64,000 nucleotides of DNA, from positions 1,867,960-1,931,959 of the forward strand of contig AP018794.1 of the NCBI GenBank assembly GCA_009731425.1, written 5' to 3'. The notes under the pieces were generated by a model. The model searched no databases and was not told the origin of the DNA. It saw only the letters and a program-made list of their open reading frames with translations. A program made the translations under genes and the position numbers. This document shows positions 28,904 through 39,216 of this stretch, piece after piece. This DNA is from Lachnospiraceae bacterium KM106-2 (GTDB taxonomy: Bacteria > Bacillota > Clostridia > Lachnospirales > Lachnospiraceae). Position 1 is the first letter of the stretch, and each line of letters starts with the position of its first letter.

Positions 28904-28935
28904 TCTCTTTTCCTCCTTTTCATATCCTTACTTTT

Positions 28936-28951
28936 GTTAGTTATTGCTAAC
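28936..28951 (-). promoter_or_regulatory. Dyad GTTAG-N6-CTAAC, site 2 (ABC pair 2)
   Basis: GTTAG TTATTG CTAAC, 33 bp before the TTG start of pair 2. Same arms and same 6-bp gap as site 1. Confidence 0.7.
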
Positions 28952-28960
28952 CTTTGATCC

Positions 28961-28996
28961 AAATAAAAGACACGCACACAGCGAGTCTCTTTATTT
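28961..28996 (-). terminator. Terminator of the TetR gene
   Basis: Imperfect hairpin (AAATAAA and AGAC arms with GTCT and TTTATTT) followed on the minus strand by TTTTATTTGG-type sequence. It separates the TetR gene from dyad site 2, so pair 2 likely has its own promoter. Confidence 0.5.
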
Positions 28997-29016
28997 TATA
29001 ATCCTTATTCCTTATT

Positions 29017-29634
29017 TCACTTTTGAAATTCAAGACATGTGTGCCAGTTAATCAAATGACACACTAATTTACAATGCTCGTCGATCTGTTCCTTACTCAT
29101 CCCGTGAATAAATGGTTCATAGATTGTAGTCCAAAATGCAGAGATCAAGATATGCATCTCTTCTTTCCCTACTTTCTTTCTCGCAATCTGCCTTCGATAC
29201 GCTTCTTCATAGTACTGATACGTTGCCTGATTCATTACCTCTACCCACTCATTTGCAAAATCATAATAGCTTGAGCCGGCAGAATACTTTAACAGCAATA
29301 CAAAATCATCATATCTCTCATATAAATAGTCAAACCACCACAGCATATATTCCTCATCCATGTCCCAAGCATCAATCAGTTCCTGATCTGATAACTTGGT
29401 AAGGTCTCTCTCGGACTTCTCCTTAACAATCTTATTTAAGTCATCCACTGTCTGTTTTACCACACCACAAAAAATATCGTTCTTTCCAGAGTATCGCTTA
29501 TAGAACGCTCCTGTCGTTACTCCTGCATTTCTACAGATATTCTTTAACGAGGCCTTTTCAAATCCACATTCTAAGAATTCTTTTCGTGCACTCGCAAGAA
29601 TTCTTGGATCAATGGTACGATCTGCTACAGCCAT
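29017..29634 (-). CDS. TetR-family repressor, adjacent to ABC pair 2
   Basis: 205 residues from the ATG at 29632-29634 (MAVADRTIDPRI), chosen because GGAGTG lies five bases before it. A longer in-frame start at 29694 would place the palindromic operator inside the gene. N-terminal HTH: ILASARKEFLECGFEKASLKNICRNAGVTTGAFYKRYSGKNDIFCGVV. The C-terminal ligand domain is helical and diverged. It lies upstream of ABC pair 2 on the same strand, with a terminator between. It probably represses itself through the 32-bp dyad upstream, and perhaps pair 2. Confidence 0.88.
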   Translation of the reverse strand: MAVADRTIDPRILASARKEFLECGFEKASLKNICRNAGVTTGAFYKRYSGKNDIFCGVVKQTVDDLNKIVKEKSERDLTKLSDQELIDAWDMDEEYMLWWFDYLYERYDDFVLLLKYSAGSSYYDFANEWVEVMNQATYQYYEEAYRRQIARKKVGKEEMHILISAFWTTIYEPFIHGMSKEQIDEHCKLVCHLINWHTCLEFQK

Positions 29635-29654
29635 TCTATCACTCCGTTTCTCAT

Positions 29655-29686
29655 TGATAATTGCATTATCGATAACGTAATTATCA
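29655..29686 (-). promoter_or_regulatory. 32-bp palindromic operator of the TetR gene
   Basis: Three-part dyad: TGATAATT, three bases, the perfect 10-bp centre TTATCGATAA, three bases, AATTATCA. Only the two 3-bp gaps break the symmetry. It lies 21 bp before the TetR start, where a repressor would block its own promoter. Confidence 0.68.
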
Positions 29687-29717
29687 TATACCACATTTTA
29701 CCATTAGTCAATAAATA

Positions 29718-29764
29718 AGGCAGATCTTTTACTGACGATTATTCTCATCAGCAAAATTCTGCCT
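29718..29764 (-). terminator. Terminator of the DUF4397 gene
   Basis: Outer arms AGGCAGA/TCTGCCT and an inner paired part with small bulges. It lies 30 bp past the DUF4397 stop. The T-run is weak. Confidence 0.5.
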
Positions 29765-29793
29765 AATCTCTCAAAAAAACTACAATACAAATC

Positions 29794-30423
29794 TTATCGA
29801 ACGTTTCCATCGCGTACGAGTAATGCATCTAATGCTGGCTGCCCTCCTACAAGTCCAATTGCATAAATGGAGTAATAATTATTCTCTCTAACATCTACTC
29901 TTGGAACTGTTAAGGCAACCGTATCCGTGCCTGCCAGTCGTACTTGAAGAGTATAGACCATATCCTCTAATGGAACATACTCCGTTACTTGTCGAAATGA
30001 TATATCCTCAAATATTACGGTTCCATCTGGCAATGTTATATCAACTGCTGGTGCATTCGGAGATAGATGCACAAAACGTACCAAAGCTTTATCTGGTACT
30101 CTAGGGACATCAGCATCTCGAATTGCTAATAGATCAATTGTATCTAAAGTTCCAACTGCTGCAACTGTAAAGATCTCATTTCTTCCCAACGTTAGCATTC
30201 TAGATAAAACCGGATTATCAGTCGTTCCTGCTACATAAATATTGATATCATAAGTCTGCGCAGGAATTCGTAAATACTTTGTATATTTCCCATACTCAAG
30301 ATTACTCACAATAAGATTGCCATTCGCATATACATCAACGTTCGGTGCATTTGGAACCGCATGCATGACTGATACATATCCAAAAAAACCATTTGATGCT
30401 CTTCTTACATTGTCTGACTCCAT
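29794..30423 (-). CDS. DUF4397 domain protein
   Basis: 209 residues from the ATG at 30421-30423, chosen because GGAGG lies five bases before it. Two DUF4397-type repeats: VMHAVPNAPNVDVYANGNLI and VRFVHLSPNAPAVDITLPDG, each followed by beta strands and a GYVSV/YAIG-like ending. No signal peptide or anchor is visible although many relatives are exported, so it may be a spore- or cell-associated protein released by other means. Function of the family is unknown. Alone on its strand between the TetR and enolase genes. Confidence 0.83.
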   Translation of the reverse strand: MESDNVRRASNGFFGYVSVMHAVPNAPNVDVYANGNLIVSNLEYGKYTKYLRIPAQTYDINIYVAGTTDNPVLSRMLTLGRNEIFTVAAVGTLDTIDLLAIRDADVPRVPDKALVRFVHLSPNAPAVDITLPDGTVIFEDISFRQVTEYVPLEDMVYTLQVRLAGTDTVALTVPRVDVRENNYYSIYAIGLVGGQPALDALLVRDGNVR

Positions 30424-30668
30424 ATAATCCTCCAAATACTTAATTACAATTCTATCCTATGTATATCCTAGTTATTTGTTTACCATGATATATCAGCTTC
30501 TTGTAGTCCCTTTTATTTTGTTTCATCCATTAAGGCTATGAAGCTTCGCTCTTATTCCAGTTTGTCCACGCTTTCTAAATATGGATTTATTTTCAAAACT
30601 AATTCTATCTACCTGCTCTCATCCTATACAGCAAGTCGTGAAAGAATGTCATTTTTGGAGTGCGTTAT

Positions 30669-31967
<1,299 letters not shown>

Positions 31968-31999
31968 CTATCCCTCTTTCTTTTCCATTGTTTGATTTA

Positions 32000-32791
32000 C
32001 TACTTTTTCCCAATTAAAAGTGTGGAACTCTTAAGCATGAGAACCTTTGCTTCCATTGGGGTCATAAATTGACCTTTTGTAGTATCAATTAACTCCACGC
32101 GTTCATATCCTTGTTCTTTCAGTCTTTTTACAAATACCTTCATATCTCCATATCTTGCATTTGACATAAGGTCATGAATAGCAAACACACCTCCTTTTTT
32201 TAATGTCCGCAAAGTCTCTAACAGTAGCTTCTGTTTATCCACTCCACTAATATTGTGATAGACATAATTGCTTGTGACTGCATCAAAAGATTCATTCGGA
32301 AACGGCAGTTTGATTGCATCTCCCTTCCAAAAACTAATATTCCTTATCCCTACGCTAAGCGCATTACTTTCACATAACTTTTTATTAAATGATGCATATT
32401 CCTTTCCCCAGCGATCAATTCCAACCATCTTAGCATTACGGTTCTTTTTTGCGCAGGCAATCGTTAATGCTCCACTTCCGCAACCGACATCTAACCCTTT
32501 TCCTCCATCTGGTATATTTATGTACTTAGCAACACCAGTAATAATCTGTTTAGAAAGTTTTCTTTTTCCTGTATAGGAAAATGCACGATATGCTATCACA
32601 CACCATACAGAGTACGCACCACACAGTAAAAATAGGATAGCAAAAACGATACCCATAATTGTTTGCACCATTCCTCCAACTCCTACTCCTGCAATTCCAA
32701 AGATAAGAAAACATACTAAAAACACTATGGATGCAACCATGAATGATATCATCATTGTCTTAGGTACCCAATTTTTATAATCTACTTTCAT
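32000..32791 (-). CDS. SAM-dependent methyltransferase with N-terminal membrane segments
   Basis: 263 residues from the ATG at 32789-32791 (MKVDYKNWVPK). This start avoids a 137-bp overlap with the AraC gene; it still overlaps the AraC stop by 17 bp, so they are likely coupled. Two hydrophobic helices lie at about 12-75, then a class I methyltransferase fold: motif I DVGCGSGALTIACA near 105, acidic VGIDRWG, and AVTSNYVYHNISG. Substrate unknown. Downstream of ABC pair 3 and its AraC gene in one transcript, which suggests modification of the transported compound or of a lipid. Confidence 0.82.
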   Translation of the reverse strand: MKVDYKNWVPKTMMISFMVASIVFLVCFLIFGIAGVGVGGMVQTIMGIVFAILFLLCGAYSVWCVIAYRAFSYTGKRKLSKQIITGVAKYINIPDGGKGLDVGCGSGALTIACAKKNRNAKMVGIDRWGKEYASFNKKLCESNALSVGIRNISFWKGDAIKLPFPNESFDAVTSNYVYHNISGVDKQKLLLETLRTLKKGGVFAIHDLMSNARYGDMKVFVKRLKEQGYERVELIDTTKGQFMTPMEAKVLMLKSSTLLIGKK

Positions 32792-33788
32792 ACTTCCCAC
32801 ATTGTCCTTCCTTTCTATCTGCCGCAAGCATTTTAGTCTTTTTTCTATGCTGCATTGGCGTGATTCCAAATTTTTTTGAAAATGCTGCTGAAAACTTACT
32901 CGCATTATCATAGCCTACTAATAAAGCTACTTCCGCTATACTCCTATCTGAATCCTCCATCAGTATTTCTGCCGCAACATTCATACGATAATTTTTCATA
33001 TAGGTGTATATTGGTTTTCCATACAGTGCCTTAAATCCCTTTTTTAACGAGGTTTGTGATATTCCAAATCTGTTAGCCAGTTCTTCTATAGTATAAAATC
33101 GCCTAATATCCTCAAACATAATCTTTCGTATTTCCCTCAGTATTTGGATTTCCGTCTTATGGATATAAGGCATCTCTTTTATACAATCCTCAATATCTAA
33201 TGCCTTTAACTTTAGTAAAAGTTCTACTACCTTTACGCGCATATATTCTATTTTAAGCTGTTCTGGTATTTCAACTAAAGAATTAAAGAGCTGTTGAATC
33301 TCCGCTGATGTCTCGATAATACAATTATCTAATTTATTACAAAATTTGTCTTTTAGTTCTTTTACGCTTACCTTAATTCCTTGAAACATCTGTGCAAGTG
33401 CTCGATCCGCTTCCGGTATACTAAATGCAATTGTAATGCCATGAAAATGTTTTTGTGGAAAGATGAATTTACCATAATGATTTTTTCTAGTGTTTATATT
33501 TAGTTCCTTTTCCTTTTGATATGTATATACATCACTTCTTATCCCTTTTTCGAAACTTCCTTCCAGACAATAATCGATATAGAATACATCACCTTTACTC
33601 TTAAATTTCGATTCACAGTATTCCATATGATAATCGCAATACATAAAGATAATTCCTGGTGAGATATCATAACAGGTCATGGAGCCTTCTCCTGTTTCAT
33701 TTCGAATACTCAGATACATGCTGTTGTTTCCTTTTATCATGCTATTAATATTATCCCCTATCTCTACATTATCCCAAAACCTTCCCAT
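32775..33788 (-). CDS. AraC-family regulator co-transcribed with ABC pair 3
   Basis: 337 residues, start after GAGGGAGAG. The C-terminal domain has both HTH motifs: TIEELANRFGISQTSLKKGFKALYG and SIAEVALLVGYDNASKFSAAFSKKFG, then ITPMQHRKK. The 220-residue N-terminal domain is of the kind found in PchR-like siderophore sensors (opening MYLSIRNETGEGSM; central LEGSFEKG), judged by eye. It follows ABC pair 3 by 40 bp and overlaps the methyltransferase gene. Confidence 0.85.
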   Translation of the reverse strand: MGRFWDNVEIGDNINSMIKGNNSMYLSIRNETGEGSMTCYDISPGIIFMYCDYHMEYCESKFKSKGDVFYIDYCLEGSFEKGIRSDVYTYQKEKELNINTRKNHYGKFIFPQKHFHGITIAFSIPEADRALAQMFQGIKVSVKELKDKFCNKLDNCIIETSAEIQQLFNSLVEIPEQLKIEYMRVKVVELLLKLKALDIEDCIKEMPYIHKTEIQILREIRKIMFEDIRRFYTIEELANRFGISQTSLKKGFKALYGKPIYTYMKNYRMNVAAEILMEDSDRSIAEVALLVGYDNASKFSAAFSKKFGITPMQHRKKTKMLAADRKEGQCGKYESRL

Positions 33789-33828
33789 CTCTCCCTCATC
33801 TCCATTTCAACAATGATTCCTCTATTTA

Positions 33829-35565
33829 TTATGCCATCTTCCAATTTTCTGATTTTATTTGTAAATCCACCATGTGTTTGTAAACTCCTTCTTGTTTTAA
33901 TAGTTCCTCTGGTTTTCCATCCTGGGCAACTACGCCATCTCTCAGTACTACAATATGATCTACATTTGCTACCGTCCTCATTCTATGGGCAATGATCATA
34001 ACAGTCTTATTATGGATCAAACGTGACAAGGATTCCTGAACAATATTCTCGTTATCAACATCCAATGATGCTGTAGCTTCATCAAGAAAAATAATTGGGG
34101 CATCTTTAAGAAACGCTCTTGCAATAGAGATTCTTTGTCGCTCTCCTCCCGATAATTCACATCCATTTTCACCAATCATCGTATTGTATCCATGCTCCAT
34201 CTTTGATACAAATTCATCACAGTTAGCCATTTTTGCTGCCCATTTGACTTCTTCATCTGTCGCCCCCTGTCTTCCAAGCCTGATGTTTTCCATTACGGTG
34301 TTGTTAAACAATGAAACCTCTTGAAATACAATGGAATATAGCTGCATTAATTTTTCTGAATCTGTCTTACTAATATCCATTCCACCGACGGTTATAGTGC
34401 CTTTTGATATATCCCAAAATCTTGATGCAAGCCTTGAAATTGTTGTCTTTCCTCCACCAGATGGTCCAATCAGTGCTGTGACTTCTCCTTGTTTTGCAAC
34501 GAAAGATACATCCTTAAGTACCGTTTCACTTGTATCATAAGCAAAACCCACATGGTTAAAAACGATATCATATCCCTTATTGGTTAATTGCTCACTTCCG
34601 CTTTGTACCTTATGGGACAATATTACATCCATTCTTTCAGACGCAATATTAGTAGAGATTACAGCCGCCAGATTCTGTAGTGACATCTGTAATGGATCAT
34701 ATAGTCTTGATACTACCAGAAGGAACATGAAAAATGTTAATACATCTAGCTGCCCGCTTACCAATAAGGAACTACCAACAATTGCCACTGTCACTATTCC
34801 AAATTTTAAGATCATCTGTGCTGAAGAAACAAATACTGCTGTAACCAATTCTGCAATTATAGCATGCTTTTCTACTGCTTTTATTTTTGCATCCAATCCT
34901 TTTAAATATTCCTTTTCTGCATTATTTGCTTTCAAATCCCTTATGGTCTCTAAACACTCCTGTATACCATCAGCACATGCAAGTTTTAACTTATTCTGTT
35001 TTCTAGAAAAATGATTTTGTACTTTTGCTGAACATAATACGATACCAAAGGATACTGGTAATACCCATAATGCCGCTAATGCCATTCGATAGTCGAATAA
35101 AAACAAGCTGACTGCAACCACTGTTGTTGAAATAATCGACCCTATTAATGCAGGAATCCAATGGGAGGTCAAAGTTTCCAGCCTTGCACTGTCTGCCATT
35201 ATTGTATTTGTAAGATCTGATAAATCTTTCTTTCCAAAAAAAGATAATGGAATCTTTCTCAGCTTCTCTGCAAGATGGCTCCTTCTTATTCCGCTTTCCT
35301 CATAAGTAGATAGAAAGTTTGCATTATATTGAAAATATTCTGCTATAAATATGAATGTTAACGCAAGTAGTGAACCAATAGCATAAAAAGCAAGGCTACT
35401 TATTTTCCCTTCCTGCATTAAATCTCTTACAACCATAAACAAGAATCCAACCGGTAGAAAGAGCAAGATATTTGTTATCGTATTGATACAAAATGCCACC
35501 TCAAGATTCTTTGCTCCTTTTTTTGATAAAGCATACTTATGCATCAATCTTTCTGTAAGCTTCAT
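33829..35565 (-). CDS. ABC half-transporter (type-IV exporter fold), pair 3 subunit B
   Basis: 578 residues. Six-helix domain to about 325, then GPSGGGKTT, LSGGERQRISIARA, IIFLDEATASLD, AHRMR. It overlaps the 3' end of the partner gene by 29 bp, indicating coupled expression of a heterodimer. All ATP-site residues look intact. Confidence 0.87.
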   Translation of the reverse strand: MKLTERLMHKYALSKKGAKNLEVAFCINTITNILLFLPVGFLFMVVRDLMQEGKISSLAFYAIGSLLALTFIFIAEYFQYNANFLSTYEESGIRRSHLAEKLRKIPLSFFGKKDLSDLTNTIMADSARLETLTSHWIPALIGSIISTTVVAVSLFLFDYRMALAALWVLPVSFGIVLCSAKVQNHFSRKQNKLKLACADGIQECLETIRDLKANNAEKEYLKGLDAKIKAVEKHAIIAELVTAVFVSSAQMILKFGIVTVAIVGSSLLVSGQLDVLTFFMFLLVVSRLYDPLQMSLQNLAAVISTNIASERMDVILSHKVQSGSEQLTNKGYDIVFNHVGFAYDTSETVLKDVSFVAKQGEVTALIGPSGGGKTTISRLASRFWDISKGTITVGGMDISKTDSEKLMQLYSIVFQEVSLFNNTVMENIRLGRQGATDEEVKWAAKMANCDEFVSKMEHGYNTMIGENGCELSGGERQRISIARAFLKDAPIIFLDEATASLDVDNENIVQESLSRLIHNKTVMIIAHRMRTVANVDHIVVLRDGVVAQDGKPEELLKQEGVYKHMVDLQIKSENWKMA

Positions 35566-37360
35566 TCTTTTCTTCTCCTCCCTCTACATTATCTGTATTC
35601 TTTATGCACCATGTAACGGCTTTCCTATACTCATTCCACATGGAAGCAAATAAGCCTTTCTTTCTAAGGAGAGCCTTATGACTTCCTCTCTCTGCCACTT
35701 TTCCGTTCTTTAGCACAAATATCTGGTCTGCATTTACTATGGTAGATAGTCTGTGTGCGATCATGATCATCGTCTTACCCTCTCCTAATTTTATAAATGC
35801 TTCCTGCACCTTTGTTTCATTATCCGGATCAGCAAAGGCTGTTGCCTCATCTAAAATAAGAACTGGTGTATTTTTAAGCATCACCCTAGCTATCGATATT
35901 CTCTGTGCTTCTCCTCCTGAAAGATAGACACCTTTTGTTCCAACAACAGTATCAATTCCATTTGGCATCTTTTCAATAATATCCATACATTGAGCATCCT
36001 TTAATGCTTTTAATACTTCTTCTCTTGAAGCATCTTTTTTCCCCATTCTTACATTATCAAAAAGTGACATTTTAAGTAACTTACTATCCTGAAAAACAAA
36101 TGAAACTTGATTCATCAATTCCTCTTTTGATATGTCCTTAATCGATACCCCACCAATCTTAATATCGCCTTTCGTCGCATCGAAAAATCTTGCAATTAAG
36201 TTGGCGAGTGTAGTCTTACCACCTCCAGAAGGTCCAACAAATGCCACATGTTCTCCTGGCCTAATCTTCATGGTAATACCATTAATAGCATTTTTCGTGT
36301 TTTGTGGATAGCTAAAGTATAGATTATTTATTTCAATTCCATTATCTCTTGGATTTTTACCCTTACTTTTTTCCTCCAATGGTTTCATCTCAAAGATACC
36401 ATCAATTCTGGACATTGCATCCTCTACTATCATTTTTTCCTCACTGGAATACATAATTTTATTCAATGTAACTGTAATGATCGGGGTAATGATAATGTAA
36501 AAAATCAGGTTTAATAAAAATTCATTGGTGAGTCCGTCTGCAGTAAAATAAGCAGCTGCTGCAATCAGTACTGCAAAAGTTGCATTGATTGCTGTTGTAT
36601 ATCCCATCAGTGGCAACCGCAGATCCTTGGTATAAGAGATTACCCATTTTTCATACTGGTCAATGGAATCCTTAAATCGTTTAAAAGAGAAGAATGACTG
36701 GCCAAATGTCTTTACTACTGGTATGCCTCTTATGTATTCCACTGCCTCATTTGACATATTATCTAATGAATTTTGATACTCTTTCATTTTCTTCTGCATA
36801 CTTTTTCCTGTCATTCGCATCATGATCAAAAATGCCAGCACGACTGGTATCAGGCTAAGCAATCCTAATCTCCAATCAAATGTTAGTAATAGAATTAAAA
36901 GTCCTATCGGTGTTGCGATTGCTCCCGCACGATCCGGTAGTTGATGGGCTAAATATGTTTCTGTTGCCTCACTGGATTCCATCACTGTTTTTCTTAATTT
37001 TCCACTACCGATACTGTCCATAAATCCCATTGGAAGTGTTGCAATATGATGCATCGCCTTAGTTCGTATAACTTCCTGCACATGGAATGCTGCTATGTGT
37101 GAGCACATCAGTGCTCCAATATAAATTAACATTGATACAACCGAAAAGATTGCAGCCATCCAACCATAACGTCCTATATTTTCTGCATTTTCAAAATCAG
37201 GTGCAACCCTTAATACTTCATCAATAATCTTCCATATATAAATAAATGGTATTAGTGCAATTAGTGCACTGATAGCTGACAAAATCCACGAAGATATGGT
37301 TAGATATTTATATTGTTCAGCAAAAATGAATAACCGTTTGATACTTGATTCCTTCTTCAT
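35537..37360 (-). CDS. ABC half-transporter (type-IV exporter fold), pair 3 subunit A
   Basis: 607 residues. Membrane domain to about 345, then GPSGGGKTT, LSGGEAQRISIARV, VLILDEATAFAD, AHRLS. The AFAD D-loop is close to the AFMD of pair 2 subunit A, suggesting these two are the closest relatives. Directly upstream lie the remains of an ECF importer (37428-37800), so this pair was probably once part of an S-(T)-A-ABC-ABC-AraC operon. Confidence 0.87.
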   Translation of the reverse strand: MKKESSIKRLFIFAEQYKYLTISSWILSAISALIALIPFIYIWKIIDEVLRVAPDFENAENIGRYGWMAAIFSVVSMLIYIGALMCSHIAAFHVQEVIRTKAMHHIATLPMGFMDSIGSGKLRKTVMESSEATETYLAHQLPDRAGAIATPIGLLILLLTFDWRLGLLSLIPVVLAFLIMMRMTGKSMQKKMKEYQNSLDNMSNEAVEYIRGIPVVKTFGQSFFSFKRFKDSIDQYEKWVISYTKDLRLPLMGYTTAINATFAVLIAAAAYFTADGLTNEFLLNLIFYIIITPIITVTLNKIMYSSEEKMIVEDAMSRIDGIFEMKPLEEKSKGKNPRDNGIEINNLYFSYPQNTKNAINGITMKIRPGEHVAFVGPSGGGKTTLANLIARFFDATKGDIKIGGVSIKDISKEELMNQVSFVFQDSKLLKMSLFDNVRMGKKDASREEVLKALKDAQCMDIIEKMPNGIDTVVGTKGVYLSGGEAQRISIARVMLKNTPVLILDEATAFADPDNETKVQEAFIKLGEGKTMIMIAHRLSTIVNADQIFVLKNGKVAERGSHKALLRKKGLFASMWNEYRKAVTWCIKNTDNVEGGEEKNEAYRKIDA

Positions 37361-37427
37361 CGCTCTCTACCTTTCCAAATAAAATATTTTATAATCAAAT
37401 GACTGTGGTGCAGTAATTCTTAATCAT

Positions 37428-37502
37428 GTAATCTACTTGTTGTCTCATCAAATACTATTATCTTTATTCCGATAACTACTGCTGATGTAACTGCCACTCT
37501 TG
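37428..37502 (-). pseudogene. Relic of the ECF double ATPase (second domain)
   Basis: The minus strand reads RVAVTSAVVIGIKIIVFDET then TSRLH. The intact ATPase at 17547-19016 reads RVAVASAVASGRRIILFDEP then TSGLDY at the region after its second signature motif. No start, no P-loop and no further homologous frame remain. It is the trace of a lost ATPase gene. Confidence 0.72.
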
Positions 37503-37639
37503 GTACCTTCCCTCTAAAACAAATGCCGAATCTCCATTTTAAATTCATACTTTGTCAAACGGTATTTTATTATTTTATGTATTCTAGGCTAAGCTCCTAT
37601 CTTATTGACTAATACCACCTTAGCGTTAAATAAGTGAAA

Positions 37640-37795
37640 CATAATAGTCGTTTTTCAGTAATTATCCTAATAATCAGAGCATGATAGCTTATTCCTGTTA
37701 ATAGCATTCCGGCACTCATTATTATGCTTGCCATCCATGTCGTTTCAAACTAAGTAATAGCATCATAGACACGAGAACATATCCATCATTAGTCA
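37640..37795 (-). pseudogene. Relic of a Trep_Strep ECF S component
   Basis: The minus strand reads WMASIIMSAGMLLTGISYHA then LIIRIITE; the intact S component at 19784-20377 reads WISSIIMGILMLLTGMSYHA then LIVGTITG. Only this middle part and a scrap of the preceding helix survive. Its upstream region, including the GTTAG dyad and the TGYCCGARAGGGCA dyad, is kept. The rest of 37361-38284 shows no gene I can support; the T component is gone. Confidence 0.75.
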
Positions 37796-37806
37796 TTCCT
37801 TTCTAG

Positions 37807-37824
37807 GGTTAGTTATAACTAACC
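37807..37824 (-). promoter_or_regulatory. Dyad GTTAG-N6-CTAAC, site 3 (upstream of the ECF relic)
   Basis: GGTTAGTTATAACTAACC, a perfect 18-bp palindrome and the best copy of the motif in the window. With the minus-strand TGCCCGAAAGGGCA dyad at 37840-37853 it repeats the layout of site 1. It may now serve ABC pair 3, whose first gene starts about 450 bp downstream. Confidence 0.72.
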
Positions 37825-37839
37825 TATATCTATTTTTTT

Positions 37840-37853
37840 TGCCCTTTCGGGCA
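37840..37853 (-). promoter_or_regulatory. TGYCCGARAGGGCA dyad, copy 2
   Basis: Minus-strand TGCCCGAAAGGGCA followed by an A-tract, 16 bp upstream of dyad site 3. Perfect 5-bp arms around GAAA. Counterpart of 20429-20442. Confidence 0.5.
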
Positions 37854-38279
37854 CATATTTATAGTATCACTCCATCTAGTCATTTTCTACTCCATTTAGG
37901 TCATAATGATTCATTTAGTCAAGAAATTGCAATGCATGTATTTTATTGTTTTTTCATTTTATTAGAGGCAAGTATCATGGATAGCACTATTTTTCTCTTC
38001 TCTGAACCGTAACTACGGTTCTCGTATATAGCTTTATAATTTATAGCTGTTTCATTCCTTTATTGTATTATTCCTCGCAGGTGATCCCGATATAAGAAAG
38101 TCTGTGAACCGTTTATCTGCCAGTATAGATGTGTATCCAACGATTGATGCCATAAGAGGTCATCTTGTACCTTAACTAGTAGACTAAAAAGATAGCGGTT
38201 ATATATATTTAAATGTAATCTTAATGTCCTTAGAATGATGATACTGCTCGTTGTGATTTAGCTCAAAGTGGTTTATAAC

Positions 38280-38308
38280 TTGAAATTAGTTATGACTAAC
38301 TCTATAAT
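38280..38308 (+). promoter_or_regulatory. Promoter with embedded dyad, site 4 (alpha/beta hydrolase)
   Basis: TTGAAA (38280-38285), 17-bp spacer, TATAAT (38303-38308). The dyad ATTAG TTATGA CTAAC (38285-38300) fills the spacer almost exactly. A protein bound there would block RNA polymerase, so this site is best read as a repressor operator. Confidence 0.72.
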
Positions 38309-38350
38309 CAACATATGACTACAAAAAGGTTAAAAGGAAGGGAGAATATC

Positions 38351-39085
38351 ATGAAGTTATTTTTTTATGGAGATAAAAAGAAGGAATCAATTTTATTAAT
38401 TCCACCAGGAGGACTTGATGAAAGATGTTTTTCACATGTGTTGCCTTTTTTACAAGATGAATATATTATAATTGCAGTATTAAATGGTAGTGTTCTTAAC
38501 GAAAACTCTACACTCATTAATCGCAGAATAGAAGCATCAAATATTATTGATATGCTAGCAGCTAGGAGCATAAATGAGATAAAGGTGATGAGCGGTATAT
38601 CCTATGGTGCTTCGGTTGCACTTGAAGTTTTGATGATGAGAAAGTTAAAGATAAATAGAACTGTTTTGGATGGCGGTGCATTTGCGCGATACGGATGGTT
38701 AATGAGAACATGTAATTTTGTTGGTACAACCCTCTTGGTTCGCGGTATAAAACGTAATCCAGAAAAATCAACGATGTATGCTTCTCTCGGTAAAGAAATA
38801 GATGAGGCAAGCAGAGACATCTTCATTCAGATGTCGAAAGAATCACTTAAGAATCTGATACAGGATTCTATGAATGGAACAATTATGCCAAAAGGCGCAA
38901 TCCAAGCAGAAGATCACCTTGTTATTACATATGGAAGTAAAGACGGTTACCGTGATGGAATTAAGTCCCTAAAGAAAGCTGGATACCCATTCAAGAGTAT
39001 GATTATTGCGCACTATGGCCATTGTCAATACTTTGCTTTAAATCCTGAAAAGTATGCAGAATTATTACTAGGGAAAGATCATTAG
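38351..39085 (+). CDS. Alpha/beta hydrolase under the dyad-controlled promoter
   Basis: 244 residues from the ATG at 38351 (MKLFFYGDKKKES), chosen because GGAAGGGAG lies just before it; an in-frame ATG at 38315 has none. Cytosolic. Core features: LLIPPGGLDERCF (oxyanion region), nucleophile elbow MSGISYGAS near residue 82, an aspartate region ITYGSKDGYRDG near 205, and catalytic histidine in HYGHCQYF near 227. Substrate unknown. The shared operator ties it to the ECF/ABC genes; a role in opening an imported ester-type metallophore is possible but unproven. Confidence 0.8.
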   Translation: MKLFFYGDKKKESILLIPPGGLDERCFSHVLPFLQDEYIIIAVLNGSVLNENSTLINRRIEASNIIDMLAARSINEIKVMSGISYGASVALEVLMMRKLKINRTVLDGGAFARYGWLMRTCNFVGTTLLVRGIKRNPEKSTMYASLGKEIDEASRDIFIQMSKESLKNLIQDSMNGTIMPKGAIQAEDHLVITYGSKDGYRDGIKSLKKAGYPFKSMIIAHYGHCQYFALNPEKYAELLLGKDH

Positions 39086-39141
39086 GTACCAAGAATGATT
39101 CTAACAAAGATATTATGCATAATCATTCCTGTGGGCAAAAA

Positions 39142-39182
39142 ACAGCCTCTTTTATCACATAAAAAGTAATAAAAGAGGCTGT
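39142..39182. terminator. Bidirectional terminator
   Basis: Perfect 14-bp stem (ACAGCCTCTTTTAT and its complement), 13-nt loop, between convergent genes. On the minus strand six T follow, so it best ends the DUF4491 transcript. Confidence 0.8.
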
Positions 39183-39216
39183 CAAAATCTCTTTGTTCCT
39201 TCTAGACAAATTCGTA

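Noticed and set aside
29635..29694. Longer N-terminus for the TetR protein
   Set aside because: It would place the 32-bp operator in the coding region; the shorter start has GGAGTG at good distance.
34580..35014. 144-codon open frame opposite the ABC gene
   Set aside because: Antisense to a well-conserved ATPase/membrane protein, no ribosome site, low-complexity translation.
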